A stretch of 35,839 nucleotides of DNA, taken from Lachnospiraceae bacterium UBA3638. Lineage in GTDB: Bacteria; Bacillota; Clostridia; Lachnospirales; Lachnospiraceae. The notes beneath the pieces were generated by a model. It saw only the letters and a list, made by a program, of their open reading frames with translations. It searched no databases and was not told where the DNA came from. Numbering within the stretch: the stretch's first letter is position 1; every line of letters starts with the position of its first letter. This document shows, piece by piece, positions 1 through 6,833 of the stretch. The stretch covers positions 1 to 35,839 of the forward strand of contig DFKT01000015.1 of assembly GCA_002373595.1 (NCBI GenBank), read 5' to 3'. The translations under genes were made by a program, and so were the position numbers.

Positions 1-475
1 CGGCTTTGATATCATTGATAGCCTTTGCAACATCCATGGTAACGGTTCCTGCCTTGGGGTTCGGCATGAGACCCTTAGGTCCGAGAACTTTACCGAGACG
101 TCCTACAACACCCATCATGTCGGGAGTGGCAACTACAACGTCGAAATCAAGCCATCCATCATTCTGGATCTTGGGGACGAGCTCCTCTCCTCCGACATAG
201 TCAGCGCCTGCTGCCTGTGCCTCATCGAGCTTAGCGCCCTTTGCGATAACGAGAACCCTTACAGTCTTACCGGTTCCGTTGGGAAGAACAACTGCGCCTC
301 TGATCTGCTGATCTGCGTGACGTCCGTCACATCCGGTACGAATGTGAAGCTCTACAGTCTCATCGAACTTTGCGCTTGCAGTCTTCTTAACAAGTGCTAC
401 AGCCTCTTCGGGCTCGTAGTAGTTTGCGCGGTCGAACAGCTTTGCTGCCTCCGCATACTTCTTTCCGTGTTTCAT
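1..475 (-). CDS. rplA: 50S ribosomal protein L1, C-terminal part cut by window edge
   Basis: L1 binds 23S rRNA at the stalk near the E site and in many bacteria also represses its own operon. The minus-strand frame opens at an ATG (473-475) behind a strong AGGAGGT about seven bases upstream and begins [16 protein letters not shown]. It continues with recognisable L1 blocks, including [20 protein letters not shown] and [20 protein letters not shown] followed by [12 protein letters not shown]. About 158 codons are present and the window ends before the stop, so roughly the last third of a usual 230-residue L1 is missing. It follows rplK by 73 bases, as in the canonical rplK-rplA order, and is almost certainly co-transcribed with it. 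Confidence 0.97.
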   Translation of the reverse strand, partial: MKHGKKYAEAAKLFDRANYYEPEEAVALVKKTASAKFDETVELHIRTGCDGRHADQQIRGAVVLPNGTGKTVRVLVIAKGAKLDEAQAAGADYVGGEELVPKIQNDGWLDFDVVVATPDMMGVVGRLGKVLGPKGLMPNPKAGTVTMDVAKAINDIKA

Positions 476-490
476 TTCTTTACCTCCTAG

Positions 491-525
491 GTTCAAACGG
501 CGTACTCATCTATACGCCTCCCAAT
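491..525 (-). promoter_or_regulatory. hairpin between rplK and rplA, candidate L1 autoregulatory leader
   Basis: The 73-base gap between rplK and rplA contains a 6-bp perfect stem (GGCGTA / TACGCC, 499-504 with 513-518). On the transcribed strand it is flanked by UGGGAG, and its loop is UAGAUGAG. L1 often represses through an mRNA mimic of its 23S site, and the purine-rich UGGGAG and GAUGAG strands resemble that type of element. The assignment is inference from position and motif only. Confidence 0.4.
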
Positions 526-548
526 AAGTTTATAGTATACCGTCAGGA

Positions 549-974
549 TTAATCCTGTACGGCAATACCCATGCTTCTGGCGGTTCCCGCGATCATGCTC
601 ATAGCAGAATCGATGTTTGCCGCATTAAGATCCGGCATCTTGAGCTCAGCGATCTCTCTGATCTTATCCTTGGAGATCGTAGCTACTTTATTCTTGTTCG
701 GTACACCGGATCCGCTCTTTATCCCTGCTGCTTTCTTGAGCAGTACGGCTGCGGGCGGCGTCTTGGTGATGAAACTGAATGATCTGTCGGAATATACAGT
801 GATGACTACGGGGATGATGGTATCTCCCTTGTCAGCGGTTACTGCATTGAACTGCTTGGTAAACTCAACGATATTAACGCCGTGCTGACCGAGAGCAGGA
901 CCAACCGGGGGTGCCGGAGTTGCCTTGCCTGCAGGGATCTGCAGCTTGATATATCCTTCTACTTTCTTTGCCAT
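549..974 (-). CDS. rplK: 50S ribosomal protein L11
   Basis: L11 sits at the GTPase-associated centre of the large subunit, binds 23S rRNA and supports factor binding and RelA-type stringent signalling. The 141-residue product has the normal family length. It begins [20 protein letters not shown] and shows the [11 protein letters not shown] block, the [17 protein letters not shown] linker and the C-terminal ARSMGI signature. The start is an ATG behind a purine-rich GGAGG site. It lies 18 bases downstream of nusG and upstream of rplA, the standard order. Confidence 0.98.
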   Translation of the reverse strand: MAKKVEGYIKLQIPAGKATPAPPVGPALGQHGVNIVEFTKQFNAVTADKGDTIIPVVITVYSDRSFSFITKTPPAAVLLKKAAGIKSGSGVPNKNKVATISKDKIREIAELKMPDLNAANIDSAMSMIAGTARSMGIAVQD

Positions 975-992
975 TTCTTTTTCCTCCTAATC

Positions 993-1520
993 CTAGCTCA
1001 TTCTCCGCACTTCTGCGAAGCTGATCTCAACAGGCGTTTCTCTGCCGAAGAGTTCTACATTGATGGTTGCGGTCTGTTTGCTTTCGTCCATCTTCTGAAC
1101 AACTCCGACGGTATCCTTCCAAACTCCCGCGATGACGGCGATGGTATCGCCCTCTCCAAAATCTACATTTATCTTGCTCGTGTCTACCTTGATTCCGAAG
1201 GGCTTCATCTCTGCCTCGGAAAGAGGTACCGGCTTGCTTCCGGGTCCGACAAAACCGGTTACTCCGCGGGTATTACGGACTACATACCAAGTCTCATCGT
1301 TCATATCCATATTTACGAGCACATATCCGGGAAGAAGTTTTCTGGAGACGGGCTTCTTCGAACCGTTTCTGATCTCGACAACATTCTCGGTCGGGACTCT
1401 TACTTCAAATATCTGCTCGGCAAGCTTCTTATTATTCTCGACGGTCTTTTCGATATCCGCCTTTACCTTATTCTCATATCCGGAATAAGTATGTATAACA
1501 TACCACTTTCCTTCTGCCAT
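993..1520 (-). CDS. nusG: transcription termination/antitermination factor NusG
   Basis: NusG binds RNA polymerase and modulates pausing, Rho-dependent termination and coupling to ribosomes. The 175-residue protein has the usual two-domain build. The N-terminal NGN domain (about 1-110) contains WYVIHTYSGYENKVK and the LLPGYVLVNM and TRGVTGFVG blocks. The C-terminal KOW domain (about 120-175) contains EGDTIAVIAGVWKDTVGVV. It follows secE by 10 bases and is followed by rplK in the canonical secE-nusG-rplKA arrangement. Nothing in the sequence is abnormal. Confidence 0.98.
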   Translation of the reverse strand: MAEGKWYVIHTYSGYENKVKADIEKTVENNKKLAEQIFEVRVPTENVVEIRNGSKKPVSRKLLPGYVLVNMDMNDETWYVVRNTRGVTGFVGPGSKPVPLSEAEMKPFGIKVDTSKINVDFGEGDTIAVIAGVWKDTVGVVQKMDESKQTATINVELFGRETPVEISFAEVRRMS

Positions 1521-1530
1521 ATACTCCTCC

Positions 1531-1734
1531 TTAAAGTCCTGTCAGGAAGTTAACTCCGAACTGTGCAGCATAGTCAATGAAGGCTATGATGAGTCCAAAG
1601 ATGACGGAAATAACGACAACAGCTACCGACTGTCTGAAAGTCGACTTGCTATTCGGCCAATCTACCTTATTAAACTCAGCAGATACTCCGTCAAAAAACT
1701 TTGTCTTGTTTTCCTTCTTGGAAGAATCGGACAT
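1531..1734 (-). CDS. secE: preprotein translocase subunit SecE
   Basis: SecE stabilises SecY in the Sec channel of the cytoplasmic membrane. The 67-residue product is the short single-span form typical of Gram-positive bacteria. A charged N-terminus with FFDGVSAEFNKVDWPNSKST (the conserved E..KV.WP signature) precedes one membrane span of about residues 36-58. The ATG overlaps the rpmG stop codon by one base (TAATG), indicating translational coupling, and nusG starts 10 bases downstream. Confidence 0.96.
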   Translation of the reverse strand: MSDSSKKENKTKFFDGVSAEFNKVDWPNSKSTFRQSVAVVVISVIFGLIIAFIDYAAQFGVNFLTGL

Positions 1735-1883
1735 TATTTTGTCTCCTTATGAAGAGTATGCTTCTTGCAGAATCTGCAGTACTTCTTGATCTCCATACGA
1801 TCCGGCATGTTCTTCTTTTCTTTGGTGGTGTTATAGTTGCGTTGTTTGCACTCCGTGCATGCGAGTGTGATCTTGGTACGCAT
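1734..1883 (-). CDS. rpmG: 50S ribosomal protein L33
   Basis: This 49-codon gene encodes [20 protein letters not shown] and continues to [20 protein letters not shown]. It matches bacterial L33, a small protein of the large subunit. Two CxxC pairs (CTEC and CRFC) are present, so it is the zinc-binding C+ form. The start is an ATG behind AAGGAG, and the stop overlaps secE by one base. L33 upstream of secE-nusG is a common Firmicutes arrangement, and this is the first gene of the operon. Confidence 0.97.
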   Translation of the reverse strand: MRTKITLACTECKQRNYNTTKEKKNMPDRMEIKKYCRFCKKHTLHKETK

Positions 1884-1951
1884 AGCGTTCTCCTTCTTTA
1901 CGGTTTGTTATAAGGTCAAAAAAATAAGCCCGTTGGTACGTTGGCTAAAAG

Positions 1952-1980
1952 AATATAGCACAACTGAAGACCATCGTCAA
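1952..1980 (-). promoter_or_regulatory. sigma-A-type promoter of the rpmG-secE-nusG-rplKA operon
   Basis: TTGACG (1975-1980) and TATATT (1952-1957) are separated by exactly 17 bases, and a TG one base before the -10 gives an extended -10. The leader to rpmG is about 60 bases. It contains a direct repeat of CCAACG and a T-rich run after a weak stem, which could allow some attenuation. The -35 begins only nine bases after the stop codon of the M23 peptidase gene. Confidence 0.8.
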
Positions 1981-1988
1981 CAATTTTT

Positions 1989-3572
1989 TTATCTGGGAAC
2001 ATAATTAAGCGGATCTACCTGGCTTCCGTTTATGAGAATCTCAAAGTGAAGGTGCGGTCCGGTGGAGTTTCCGGTGCTTCCGCTCCTGGCTATGAGCTGT
2101 CCCTGTGCTACAGACTGTCCGGCCGATACGAGGATCTTGCTCAGGTGAGCATATCTGGTCTGGCGTCCGTCGGGGTGATTGATGTATACGACATATCCGT
2201 ATCCGCTTCCCCATCCTGCCGAAGCGACCGTTCCGCCGCTCGAAGCATATACGCTGGTTCCGGTAGGAGTTGCCCAGTCGACTCCCTTATGGTATGTACT
2301 TCCGATACCACCGGGAGACTTTCTGCGTCCGAATCCCGAAGATACATATCCTCCGGAGAGAGGCTTTATATATGTAGGAGGTATGATCGTTCCCTGTTCC
2401 ATGATCATGGGAACCGCCTCCATGAGGACTTCTTCCTTAAGTACTGTCTCGGATACGAGCTTATCGTTTATATAATACTCATCCTTGATCGCATTTCTGG
2501 ATCCCGCCGAAGGCTGCTGTATGACATTGGTCTTGGTCGTGTACCAATCGTCCTTGGGGATGATTATGACATCAGCCTCGTAGATCTCTTCCTTATAAAC
2601 TCTCTCTATCCTCTCAACGGAAACTTCCGGCTCGGGAACGGTGTATATAAGCTTATCATCTATATGAAGAGTGGAATGCTCATCCTTAAGTTTATCGCTG
2701 TTCAATGAGATGAGAGTCTCCATAGGGATATTCAGTTTCATGGAGATACCCGAAAGAGTGTCGCCGCTCACGATAGTATACTCGCTGGGCTTTTCCTCCT
2801 CCTTGGTAACTTCCTCTATCGCAACATCGAGAGGTGTGAGCTGGGACTTAGGCATATAGCTCTCGGATATCTCTACATTCTCCGCAAAGTTCATCGAGAC
2901 TATTCCAAGATCGTAATCATCGAAGTCAAGTTCCTTGACCACTCCGTCGAACTCCCTGTCACCCACATCCGACAGAAATGCTATGCCCGCCCTGGGTGTC
3001 TTGGTTATGCTCTTTGTCACGGCCTCATCAGGCTTCTTCGCTATCTGAACGGTCTGAGCGGAAAATCCTCTTCCGTTGTCCTCCATCAGAGATACTTTGA
3101 ACTCTCCCGATTCATCATATCTGCTTATCGCAGCCTGAAGGAGCTGTACCGCCTCCTCTTCACTGGCAAGGTTTACTATGTACTCGTTGATCTTGATGGT
3201 GTATGAAGGTGAGAGGATATCCGTCTCTGCATTCCTAAGAACCTCCTCCATATTCTGTCTGACCCTTCTGTCCGAATCGACATTTCCGAAAAGGACTTCC
3301 TCGGATTCTATACGAAGGTTTGCACCCGCGAACAGAGTTCCCTGTGCCTCTGCGGCAACATTTCTGCGTGCCTCAATAAGAAGGCGGTCTATGGTCTCCG
3401 AATCGCTCGTGCTTCCGACATATGTGTCATTTAAGAATGCGTGGAAATAATTGTCTCCGTCAGAATGAAATGGTGTGAACTGTAAAAAAACGATCGCACA
3501 AAAAACCAGCGTCGCGAAGGACGCCAGTATAAATCTATATTCCAGTACCTTGTGTGTTTTCCTGACTGTCAC
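1989..3572 (-). CDS. membrane-anchored LysM-G5-M23 murein endopeptidase
   Basis: This 527-residue protein is probably exported and anchored by one N-terminal span (about 12-31). Domains in order are an unassigned region (35-255), a LysM peptidoglycan-binding domain (about 264-312, EYTIVSGDTLSGIS), a G5-like region (about 315-395) and a C-terminal peptidase M23 domain (about 405-525). Zinc-ligand motifs are visible as HKGVD (428-432) and HLHFE near residue 507. The family cuts peptide cross-links in murein or activates other hydrolases. The start is a GTG with a weak CAGGG site, and no nearby ATG fits better. It follows the coiled-coil gene by 10 bases, so the two are probably one transcript and may act together at the envelope. 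Confidence 0.93.
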   Translation of the reverse strand: MTVRKTHKVLEYRFILASFATLVFCAIVFLQFTPFHSDGDNYFHAFLNDTYVGSTSDSETIDRLLIEARRNVAAEAQGTLFAGANLRIESEEVLFGNVDSDRRVRQNMEEVLRNAETDILSPSYTIKINEYIVNLASEEEAVQLLQAAISRYDESGEFKVSLMEDNGRGFSAQTVQIAKKPDEAVTKSITKTPRAGIAFLSDVGDREFDGVVKELDFDDYDLGIVSMNFAENVEISESYMPKSQLTPLDVAIEEVTKEEEKPSEYTIVSGDTLSGISMKLNIPMETLISLNSDKLKDEHSTLHIDDKLIYTVPEPEVSVERIERVYKEEIYEADVIIIPKDDWYTTKTNVIQQPSAGSRNAIKDEYYINDKLVSETVLKEEVLMEAVPMIMEQGTIIPPTYIKPLSGGYVSSGFGRRKSPGGIGSTYHKGVDWATPTGTSVYASSGGTVASAGWGSGYGYVVYINHPDGRQTRYAHLSKILVSAGQSVAQGQLIARSGSTGNSTGPHLHFEILINGSQVDPLNYVPR

Positions 3573-3582
3573 GAAACCCTGC

Positions 3583-4470
3583 TTACAATAAATAGTGGAT
3601 GACGAACTGAACTATCACTCCCGCTACGGAGAAGAATACTGCCGTCCTCGCTGCTTTCTTTACCGACTTGATCTGCTTCTCATAAGGATCGAGTGTGTCC
3701 TTCATCTCGCCGTGGAGCTTGTTGCACTCTTCCTGGACTACCGCCTGTACATTGCGATATATCCTTACGCATTCCTTATGGAAATCATCTCCGCTTCCGA
3801 GGCTCTCGATAAGAGTCTTCTGAAGCTGGTCTATTCTCTCACTGTTTACCTTGGCGAATACGTCCAGTTTTTCGCCGTTTGCTCTTGCGATCTCATCAAG
3901 CTTGTCGCCGTTTGATTTGGAAAGCTCGCTCATGATCTCGGAATTGGTCCTGGTGAGCTCATCCATTCTGTTTTTGAGATCGCCGATAAGCTCCTCGCTG
4001 ATCGCGGGGCTGCTCTCCTTGGAGGAAAGTGTAGCGATCTGTGCGCCGATACCGCCGAGATCTTCACTTACCTGCTCTACAGCCTTTAACTGCTCGACAT
4101 TCTCACGGCGGATATTTACAAGCTGCTCCTCATTTGCTTTCCTGATATCCTCGAGCTTATCCTCGGTGGCTTTGCGGATCGCTTCGATCTGAGCTTCGCT
4201 TCCTTTGGTGATCTCACGGATCTGGTCCTTTAACTCGTCAATCGCTTCGGGGCTTAAGCTGCTCGCAGTCCCGCCCTCGGGGAGCATCTCGATGCGAGCC
4301 TGGATACCGCCTATTTCCTCGGCTACCATTTTCATCTTGTCGAGGCAATCCTGATATTCCTTTACCTGGGCACGCATAACGACCATCTGCTCGGTCTCAG
4401 CCTCGCCGTTGGCTCTGATTATCTCCTGTGCGTTGAGCTTTTGTGACAACTGATCCATGAATGTATCCAT
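3583..4470 (-). CDS. tail-anchored coiled-coil protein with internal duplication
   Basis: I do not recognise a named family. The 295-residue product is almost entirely predicted coiled coil, rich in E, K, A and I with regular heptads. It ends in one hydrophobic segment (about 276-295, FFSVAGVIVQFVIHYLL), suggesting a C-terminal membrane anchor with a cytoplasmic rod. Two modules align with each other: residues about 49-131 (VAEEIGGIQARI) and 134-217 (VSEDLGGIGAQI). Each runs into repeats of the type EKLDEIARANGEKLD. The start ATG has GGAGG nine bases upstream. It lies 10 bases before the M23 peptidase gene, which hints at a role in placing or controlling wall hydrolysis; that is inference. 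Confidence 0.85.
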   Translation of the reverse strand: MDTFMDQLSQKLNAQEIIRANGEAETEQMVVMRAQVKEYQDCLDKMKMVAEEIGGIQARIEMLPEGGTASSLSPEAIDELKDQIREITKGSEAQIEAIRKATEDKLEDIRKANEEQLVNIRRENVEQLKAVEQVSEDLGGIGAQIATLSSKESSPAISEELIGDLKNRMDELTRTNSEIMSELSKSNGDKLDEIARANGEKLDVFAKVNSERIDQLQKTLIESLGSGDDFHKECVRIYRNVQAVVQEECNKLHGEMKDTLDPYEKQIKSVKKAARTAVFFSVAGVIVQFVIHYLL

Positions 4471-4643
4471 CTTTATCCTCCGCTACAAAAGCAGTTTCAC
4501 AACATTTACAGTATATCGGAAATGACCGAAAAATGAAAGACCCTTGTTTTTACCGATTATTTACATGACGTTCATATTTTATTCATATTTCACGAATATA
4601 CTGAATACAACCCTTGAAATACTTCGATCATTTTTTCATAATC

Positions 4644-4669
4644 GCCCGGATGCCGAAAGGTGTCCGGGC
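4644..4669 (-). other. strong GAAA-loop hairpin downstream of relQ
   Basis: An 11-bp stem (4644-4654 with 4659-4669, two G-T pairs) closes a four-base loop that reads GAAA on the plus strand, 20 bases after the relQ stop. A second small stem (CCTCAT / ATGAGG) lies between. Neither is followed by a T run on the minus strand, so this is not a typical intrinsic terminator; it may protect the mRNA end or mark a factor-dependent stop. The rest of 4471-4643 is AT-rich leader of the coiled-coil gene, with a possible TATACT -10 near 4512-4517 but no convincing -35. Confidence 0.5.
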
Positions 4670-4689
4670 ACTCCTCATTTTATGAGGCT

Positions 4690-5340
4690 TTATCCGTTCT
4701 GCTCTTCCAGCTTTCTGCTGAATTCCAGTATCTCTTCATTGAGCTGGAGCATCTTCTCATCAAGATCCGAAACAAGATGAGCGCAATCCACGAGCTCCTG
4801 TTTGATATGCTCCGGAGCATCACCCTCGAACTTGTAGTGGATCTTGTGCTCCAGGCTTGCCCAGAAGTCCATGGCTACAGTCCTTATCTGTATCTCAACC
4901 TTGGTCTCGACCATGCGGTCGGAAAGGTATACGGGCACGGTCACTATCATATGATAGCTCTTGTATCCGCTGGACTTAGGGTACGTGATATAGTCCTTGA
5001 TCCCAATGACCTTGATATCCTGCTGATGCTCGATCATGTCCGCAAGCATAAAGATATCGGAAGTAAATGAGCATATGATACGCACTCCGGCTATGTCATT
5101 GACATAGTTCACCATATTCTCGATAGTCGAATCGAGACCGTGTCTGCGAAGCTTTTTGACTATGCTTTCAGGGGTTTTTATTCTGGACTTGATATGCTCT
5201 ATGGGATTGTATTGATGAACGTGCTGGAACTCCTCATTGAGGATCTCCATCTTCGTTCTGACCTGGCGCATCGCCGCGTTATATACAAGGCTGACTTCCT
5301 GCCAGGTTTCAATGCTGTCGTTTTCGCCGATCCATTCCAT
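4690..5340 (-). CDS. relQ: small alarmone synthetase, RelQ/YjbM type (GTP pyrophosphokinase)
   Basis: RelQ transfers pyrophosphate from ATP to GTP or GDP, making (p)ppGpp in the cytosol; it lacks the hydrolase and regulatory domains of Rel. The 216-residue length fits the family. Visible synthetase motifs are SRIKTPESIVKKLRR, NDIAGVRIICSF, the G-loop-like KDYITYPKSSGYKSYH and the signature EIQIRTVAMDFWASLEHKIH. The C-terminal helix (LDEKMLQLNEEILEFSRKLEE) fits the tetramerisation helices of RelQ. It is a single gene with its own promoter and an inverted repeat in its leader. Confidence 0.94.
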   Translation of the reverse strand: MEWIGENDSIETWQEVSLVYNAAMRQVRTKMEILNEEFQHVHQYNPIEHIKSRIKTPESIVKKLRRHGLDSTIENMVNYVNDIAGVRIICSFTSDIFMLADMIEHQQDIKVIGIKDYITYPKSSGYKSYHMIVTVPVYLSDRMVETKVEIQIRTVAMDFWASLEHKIHYKFEGDAPEHIKQELVDCAHLVSDLDEKMLQLNEEILEFSRKLEEQNG

Positions 5341-5360
5341 TTGTCAATTTCCGTTTCCGT

Positions 5361-5399
5361 GTGTATAATTATGCATACACCCTTTAGCGAATTATAGCA
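5361..5399 (-). promoter_or_regulatory. relQ extended -10 promoter with downstream inverted repeat
   Basis: TGCTATAAT (5391-5399) is a perfect extended -10 with no good -35. Just downstream of the expected start of transcription lies an inverted repeat, GTGTAT (5361-5366) and ATACAC (5375-5380), with an 8-base centre. The position fits a repressor roadblock or a leader hairpin. The repeat is visible; its use as an operator is inference. Confidence 0.5.
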
Positions 5400-5478
5400 T
5401 ATTTTGGGCTTAAAGTGGGAAATATTTACAAAAACTTCTCAAAATGTTCGCTTTTATTGTGCAACTTGTAAAGGAATC

Positions 5479-5754
5479 ATGTTCAGACTCTGGGCCAAAA
5501 CATTTAAAGATTCAAAACTTCAGAGAGACATCGTCATCGAAGACTCCTCGGATGACACCAGGACGCATAAGATCATGCATGCACTTGAGCAGGTATGTGT
5601 GAAATTCGATCTGCAGGTTCCCGTGTGGCTGGAGAGTAATATAGCCGATTTCAAGCGTGTCTCCAAGACAAGATTTGATCAGGATTCATTCATAGAAAAC
5701 ATCTCTTTCGATTATCTGGAGATAAGCGTGATCGAAGAAGATCCAAAATATTAA
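5479..5754 (+). CDS. conserved hypothetical protein of Clostridia
   Basis: The frame could open further upstream at 5404, but the ATG at 5479 has AAAGGA five bases before it and gives MFRLWAKTFKDSKLQRDIVI, a start I recall from small conserved proteins in Lachnospiraceae. The 91-residue product is acidic, with EDSSDDTRTHKIMHALEQVC followed by a C-terminal EISVIEED. It has no membrane span or recognisable catalytic motif. It is transcribed divergently from relQ and is followed at once by a terminator. Function is unknown. Confidence 0.8.
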   Translation: MFRLWAKTFKDSKLQRDIVIEDSSDDTRTHKIMHALEQVCVKFDLQVPVWLESNIADFKRVSKTRFDQDSFIENISFDYLEISVIEEDPKY

Positions 5755-5802
5755 AGGCGATCCCGCCAGGGACCGCCTCTTCTCTTATGGGATCGCTTTT
5801 TT
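5755..5802 (+). terminator. intrinsic terminator between convergent genes, with an alternative hairpin
   Basis: GCGATCCC (5757-5764) pairs perfectly with GGGATCGC (5789-5796), followed by six T (5797-5802). The same left arm can instead pair locally with 5769-5778 (AGGCG.TCCC with GGGA.CGCCT, one mismatch, loop GCCA). On the minus strand the first stem is followed by TTTAATATTTT, so it may also end galE transcripts. Confidence 0.85.
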
Positions 5803-5803
5803 A

Positions 5804-6823
5804 TCAATCATTGTATCCGTTCGGATTATTTTTCTGCCAGCGCCAGGAGTCCTCGCACATCTCTTTGATCCCGTATTTAGCCTCCCAACCGAGTTCTTTC
5901 TTGGCAAGTGATGCGTCCGCATAGCACTGCGCAATATCTCCCGGTCTTCTCTCTTTGATGGAGTATTTGATCTTTACTCCGCTGGCTTCCTCAAAATTAT
6001 GTACTATATCGAGTACGCTGTATCCCTGTCCGGTTCCGAGGTTATAGATCTTAAGACCCGCCTTCTCTTTGATCTTGGCAAGCGCCTTTACATGTCCCTC
6101 TGCCAGATCCATCACATGGATATAATCGCGAACTCCGGTGCCGTCGGGTGTATCGTAGTCATCTCCGAATATTCCAAGCTCGGGAAGTTTTCCTATAGCG
6201 ACCTGAGTGATGTAAGGCATGAGATTGTTCGGGATGCCGCTGGGATCCTCTCCCATGGTGCCGGACTTGTGTGCCCCGATAGGATTGAAATATCTGAGCA
6301 GGATCACATTCCACTCATTATCCGCTTTCTGTATATCCGACAGGATCTGCTCGAGCATGGACTTGGTCCAGCCATAGGGATTGGTGCACTGTCCCTTGGG
6401 GCATTCCTCCGTGATAGGCACGAAAGCAGGTGTTCCGTATACGGTTGCGCTTGATGAAAAAATGATATTCTTACAGCCGTTCGTTCTCATCACATCGACA
6501 AGCGTAAGTGTTCCTGTGATGTTATTGTCATAATACTCCCAAGGCTTCCTGACAGACTCTCCTACAGCTTTTAATCCCGCGAAATGAATGACCGCATCGA
6601 TCTTGTGCTCTGCAAAGATCTTTCCAAGTCCTTCGCGATCTCTTATATCTACCTTGTAAAAATCTGCTTTCTTGCCGGTTATGGCTGCAGCTCTCTCCAG
6701 CGCTTTCTCACTTGCATTGGAAAGATTGTCTGCAACGACAACTTCATATCCCGCATTCTGAAGCTCTACGACGGTGTGGCTGCCGATAAATCCTGCTCCT
6801 CCGGTAACAAGTATCTTTCCCAT
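5804..6823 (-). CDS. galE: UDP-glucose 4-epimerase
   Basis: GalE interconverts UDP-glucose and UDP-galactose in the Leloir pathway and for polysaccharide synthesis, using bound NAD. The 339-residue length is normal. Visible short-chain dehydrogenase features are the N-terminal GGAGFIGSHTVVELQ dinucleotide motif, the serine block FSSSATVYG, the catalytic YGWTK (Tyr and Lys) and RYFNPIGAH followed by SGTMGEDP. The ATG sits behind AGGAGGT, and the gene starts 10 bases after the UAP1-like gene, so the two are translated from one message. Their pairing suggests nucleotide sugars for exopolysaccharide or galactose use. Confidence 0.97.
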   Translation of the reverse strand: MGKILVTGGAGFIGSHTVVELQNAGYEVVVADNLSNASEKALERAAAITGKKADFYKVDIRDREGLGKIFAEHKIDAVIHFAGLKAVGESVRKPWEYYDNNITGTLTLVDVMRTNGCKNIIFSSSATVYGTPAFVPITEECPKGQCTNPYGWTKSMLEQILSDIQKADNEWNVILLRYFNPIGAHKSGTMGEDPSGIPNNLMPYITQVAIGKLPELGIFGDDYDTPDGTGVRDYIHVMDLAEGHVKALAKIKEKAGLKIYNLGTGQGYSVLDIVHNFEEASGVKIKYSIKERRPGDIAQCYADASLAKKELGWEAKYGIKEMCEDSWRWQKNNPNGYND

Positions 6824-6833
6824 ACTACCTCCT

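Noticed and set aside
882..1553. Plus-strand open frame of 223 codons across the nusG region
   Set aside because: It lies opposite nusG and the end of rplK, which are certain genes; the translation has no family resemblance and the frame is a shadow of codon bias.
4644..4669. Strong hairpin after relQ as an intrinsic terminator
   Set aside because: No T run follows on the minus strand and only a weak one on the plus strand; recorded as a hairpin of unclear role.
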